Positions 63,546 to 64,000 of a DNA stretch of 64,000 nucleotides are shown here, piece after piece. The translations under genes were made by a program, and so were the position numbers. Source of the stretch: Stenotrophomonas sp. 57 (GTDB taxonomy: Bacteria; Pseudomonadota; Gammaproteobacteria; Xanthomonadales; Xanthomonadaceae); assembly GCF_030291075.1 (NCBI RefSeq), contig NZ_CP127407.1, positions 3,346,001 through 3,410,000 on the forward strand, written 5' to 3'. Under the pieces are notes generated by a model, which saw nothing but the letters and a program-made list of their open reading frames with translations, had not been told where the DNA came from and searched no databases. Numbering within the stretch: the stretch's first letter is position 1; each line of letters opens with the position of its first letter.

Positions 63546-64000
63546 TTACGCGGCGGCGGCGTCGCGGCTGTGGTCGAACTGGCCGTGGCGCAGGAAATGC
63601 GCGGTCTGCCGGGCGGCGTCTGGCGACACCACCAGGCCACTGTGGCTGGTACGCACCACGCAGTGGTCGGCCAAGCCCGGCAGGCGGGTTTCGGCCAGGG
63701 CCACCGTGCCATCGGAGGCCTCGTCCATCGCACCCAGCAGGCTGCCCAACCCATGCGGCACTGAGCCGGCGATCAGCCCAACCTCGGCCTTGCCCTGCCA
63801 GTCCGGCAGGCCGTCCAGCAGCAGCTCGCTGCTACGGCCCAGCGCCAGGCCCCAGCCATGATCGGACAACGAGCGTGCGGTGCCGCTGCCGCGCAGCGGC
63901 GAGCCCAGGCAGACCACGCGCTGCACATCCAGCTGCGGCTGCCGCCGCAGGGCTTCCAGTGCCAGCAGCCCGCCCAGGCTGTGCCCGACCAGCGACAGCG
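63546..64000 (-). CDS. Alpha/beta hydrolase, C-terminal part (5' end outside window)
   Basis: At least 151 codons, continuing off the right edge. The nucleophile elbow GHSLGG lies next to the edge (SLVGHSLGGLLALEALRRQP), then CLGSPLRGSGTARSL, TVALAETRLPG and HSGLVVSPDAARQTAHFL with a candidate catalytic His. It resembles PGAP1/lipase-like hydrolases acting on membrane or storage lipids. Substrate unknown. Confidence 0.82.
   Translation of the reverse strand, partial: LSLVGHSLGGLLALEALRRQPQLDVQRVVCLGSPLRGSGTARSLSDHGWGLALGRSSELLLDGLPDWQGKAEVGLIAGSVPHGLGSLLGAMDEASDGTVALAETRLPGLADHCVVRTSHSGLVVSPDAARQTAHFLRHGQFDHSRDAAAA

Overview
The window is chromosomal DNA from a high-GC gammaproteobacterium of the Xanthomonadaceae, most likely Stenotrophomonas (S. 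maltophilia group). This rests on gene content and order (pilGHIJ-chpA; yebC-ruvC-ruvA-kup-ruvB-ybgC-tolQRAB-pal-cpoB-queE-queC; copL-copA-copB) and on many short GTAG-ended palindromes of the kind described in S. maltophilia as SMAG/REP elements. No database search was run; all family names come from motif recognition.

Layout. 1-8.5 kb: the Chp chemosensory operon controlling type IV pili, read leftward (pilG, pilH, pilI, pilJ and a very large multi-Hpt chpA cut by the window edge). 8.7-10.6 kb: gshB and a TonB protein, translationally coupled. 10.8-17.1 kb: leftward tsaB, a YoaA/DinG-type helicase, an LpoP-like lipoprotein and mrcB (PBP1b). 17.2-23.1 kb: a two-domain glycosyltransferase, a TPR membrane protein and relA. 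23.2-31 kb: a small secreted protein, hrpA, dps and recQ, with large intergenic palindromes. 31.1-34.4 kb: the copper-resistance operon copLAB. 34.4-38.7 kb: an acetyltransferase, a zinc-ribbon protein, a CPBP protease, a lone response regulator and two related esterases. 39.4-40.6 kb: a small unknown gene and a HigBA-type toxin-antitoxin pair.

40,705-49,463 is a genomic island inserted in tRNA-Lys(UUU). The 3' 45 nt of the tRNA is duplicated exactly at the far end, and two copies of an AATTTTTCCGG motif lie just inside each end, as expected for integrase arm sites. The contents are remnants of a P2-like phage or satellite (integrase C-terminus, tail protein gpD fragment, Ogr-type zinc finger, BcepMu gp16-like protein, Xre repressor, orphan methyltransferase, C4-like RNA switch) plus unusual cargo: a lower-GC PIN-like nuclease, a possible HEPN protein, a broken SRAP gene, and a 324-bp AT-rich inverted-repeat segment full of GGTAAC motifs.

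49.6-64 kb returns to core genome: a secreted HExxH protein, queC/queE, the complete Tol-Pal locus with ybgC and cpoB, ruvB, kup, ruvA, ruvC, a YebC regulator and the C-terminal half of an alpha/beta hydrolase.

The most unusual non-coding material is (i) a family of large composite palindromes (six copies, four of them as two divergent pairs) whose outer arms differ in sequence between copies yet stay paired, and (ii) the C4-like alternative-pairing leader in the island.
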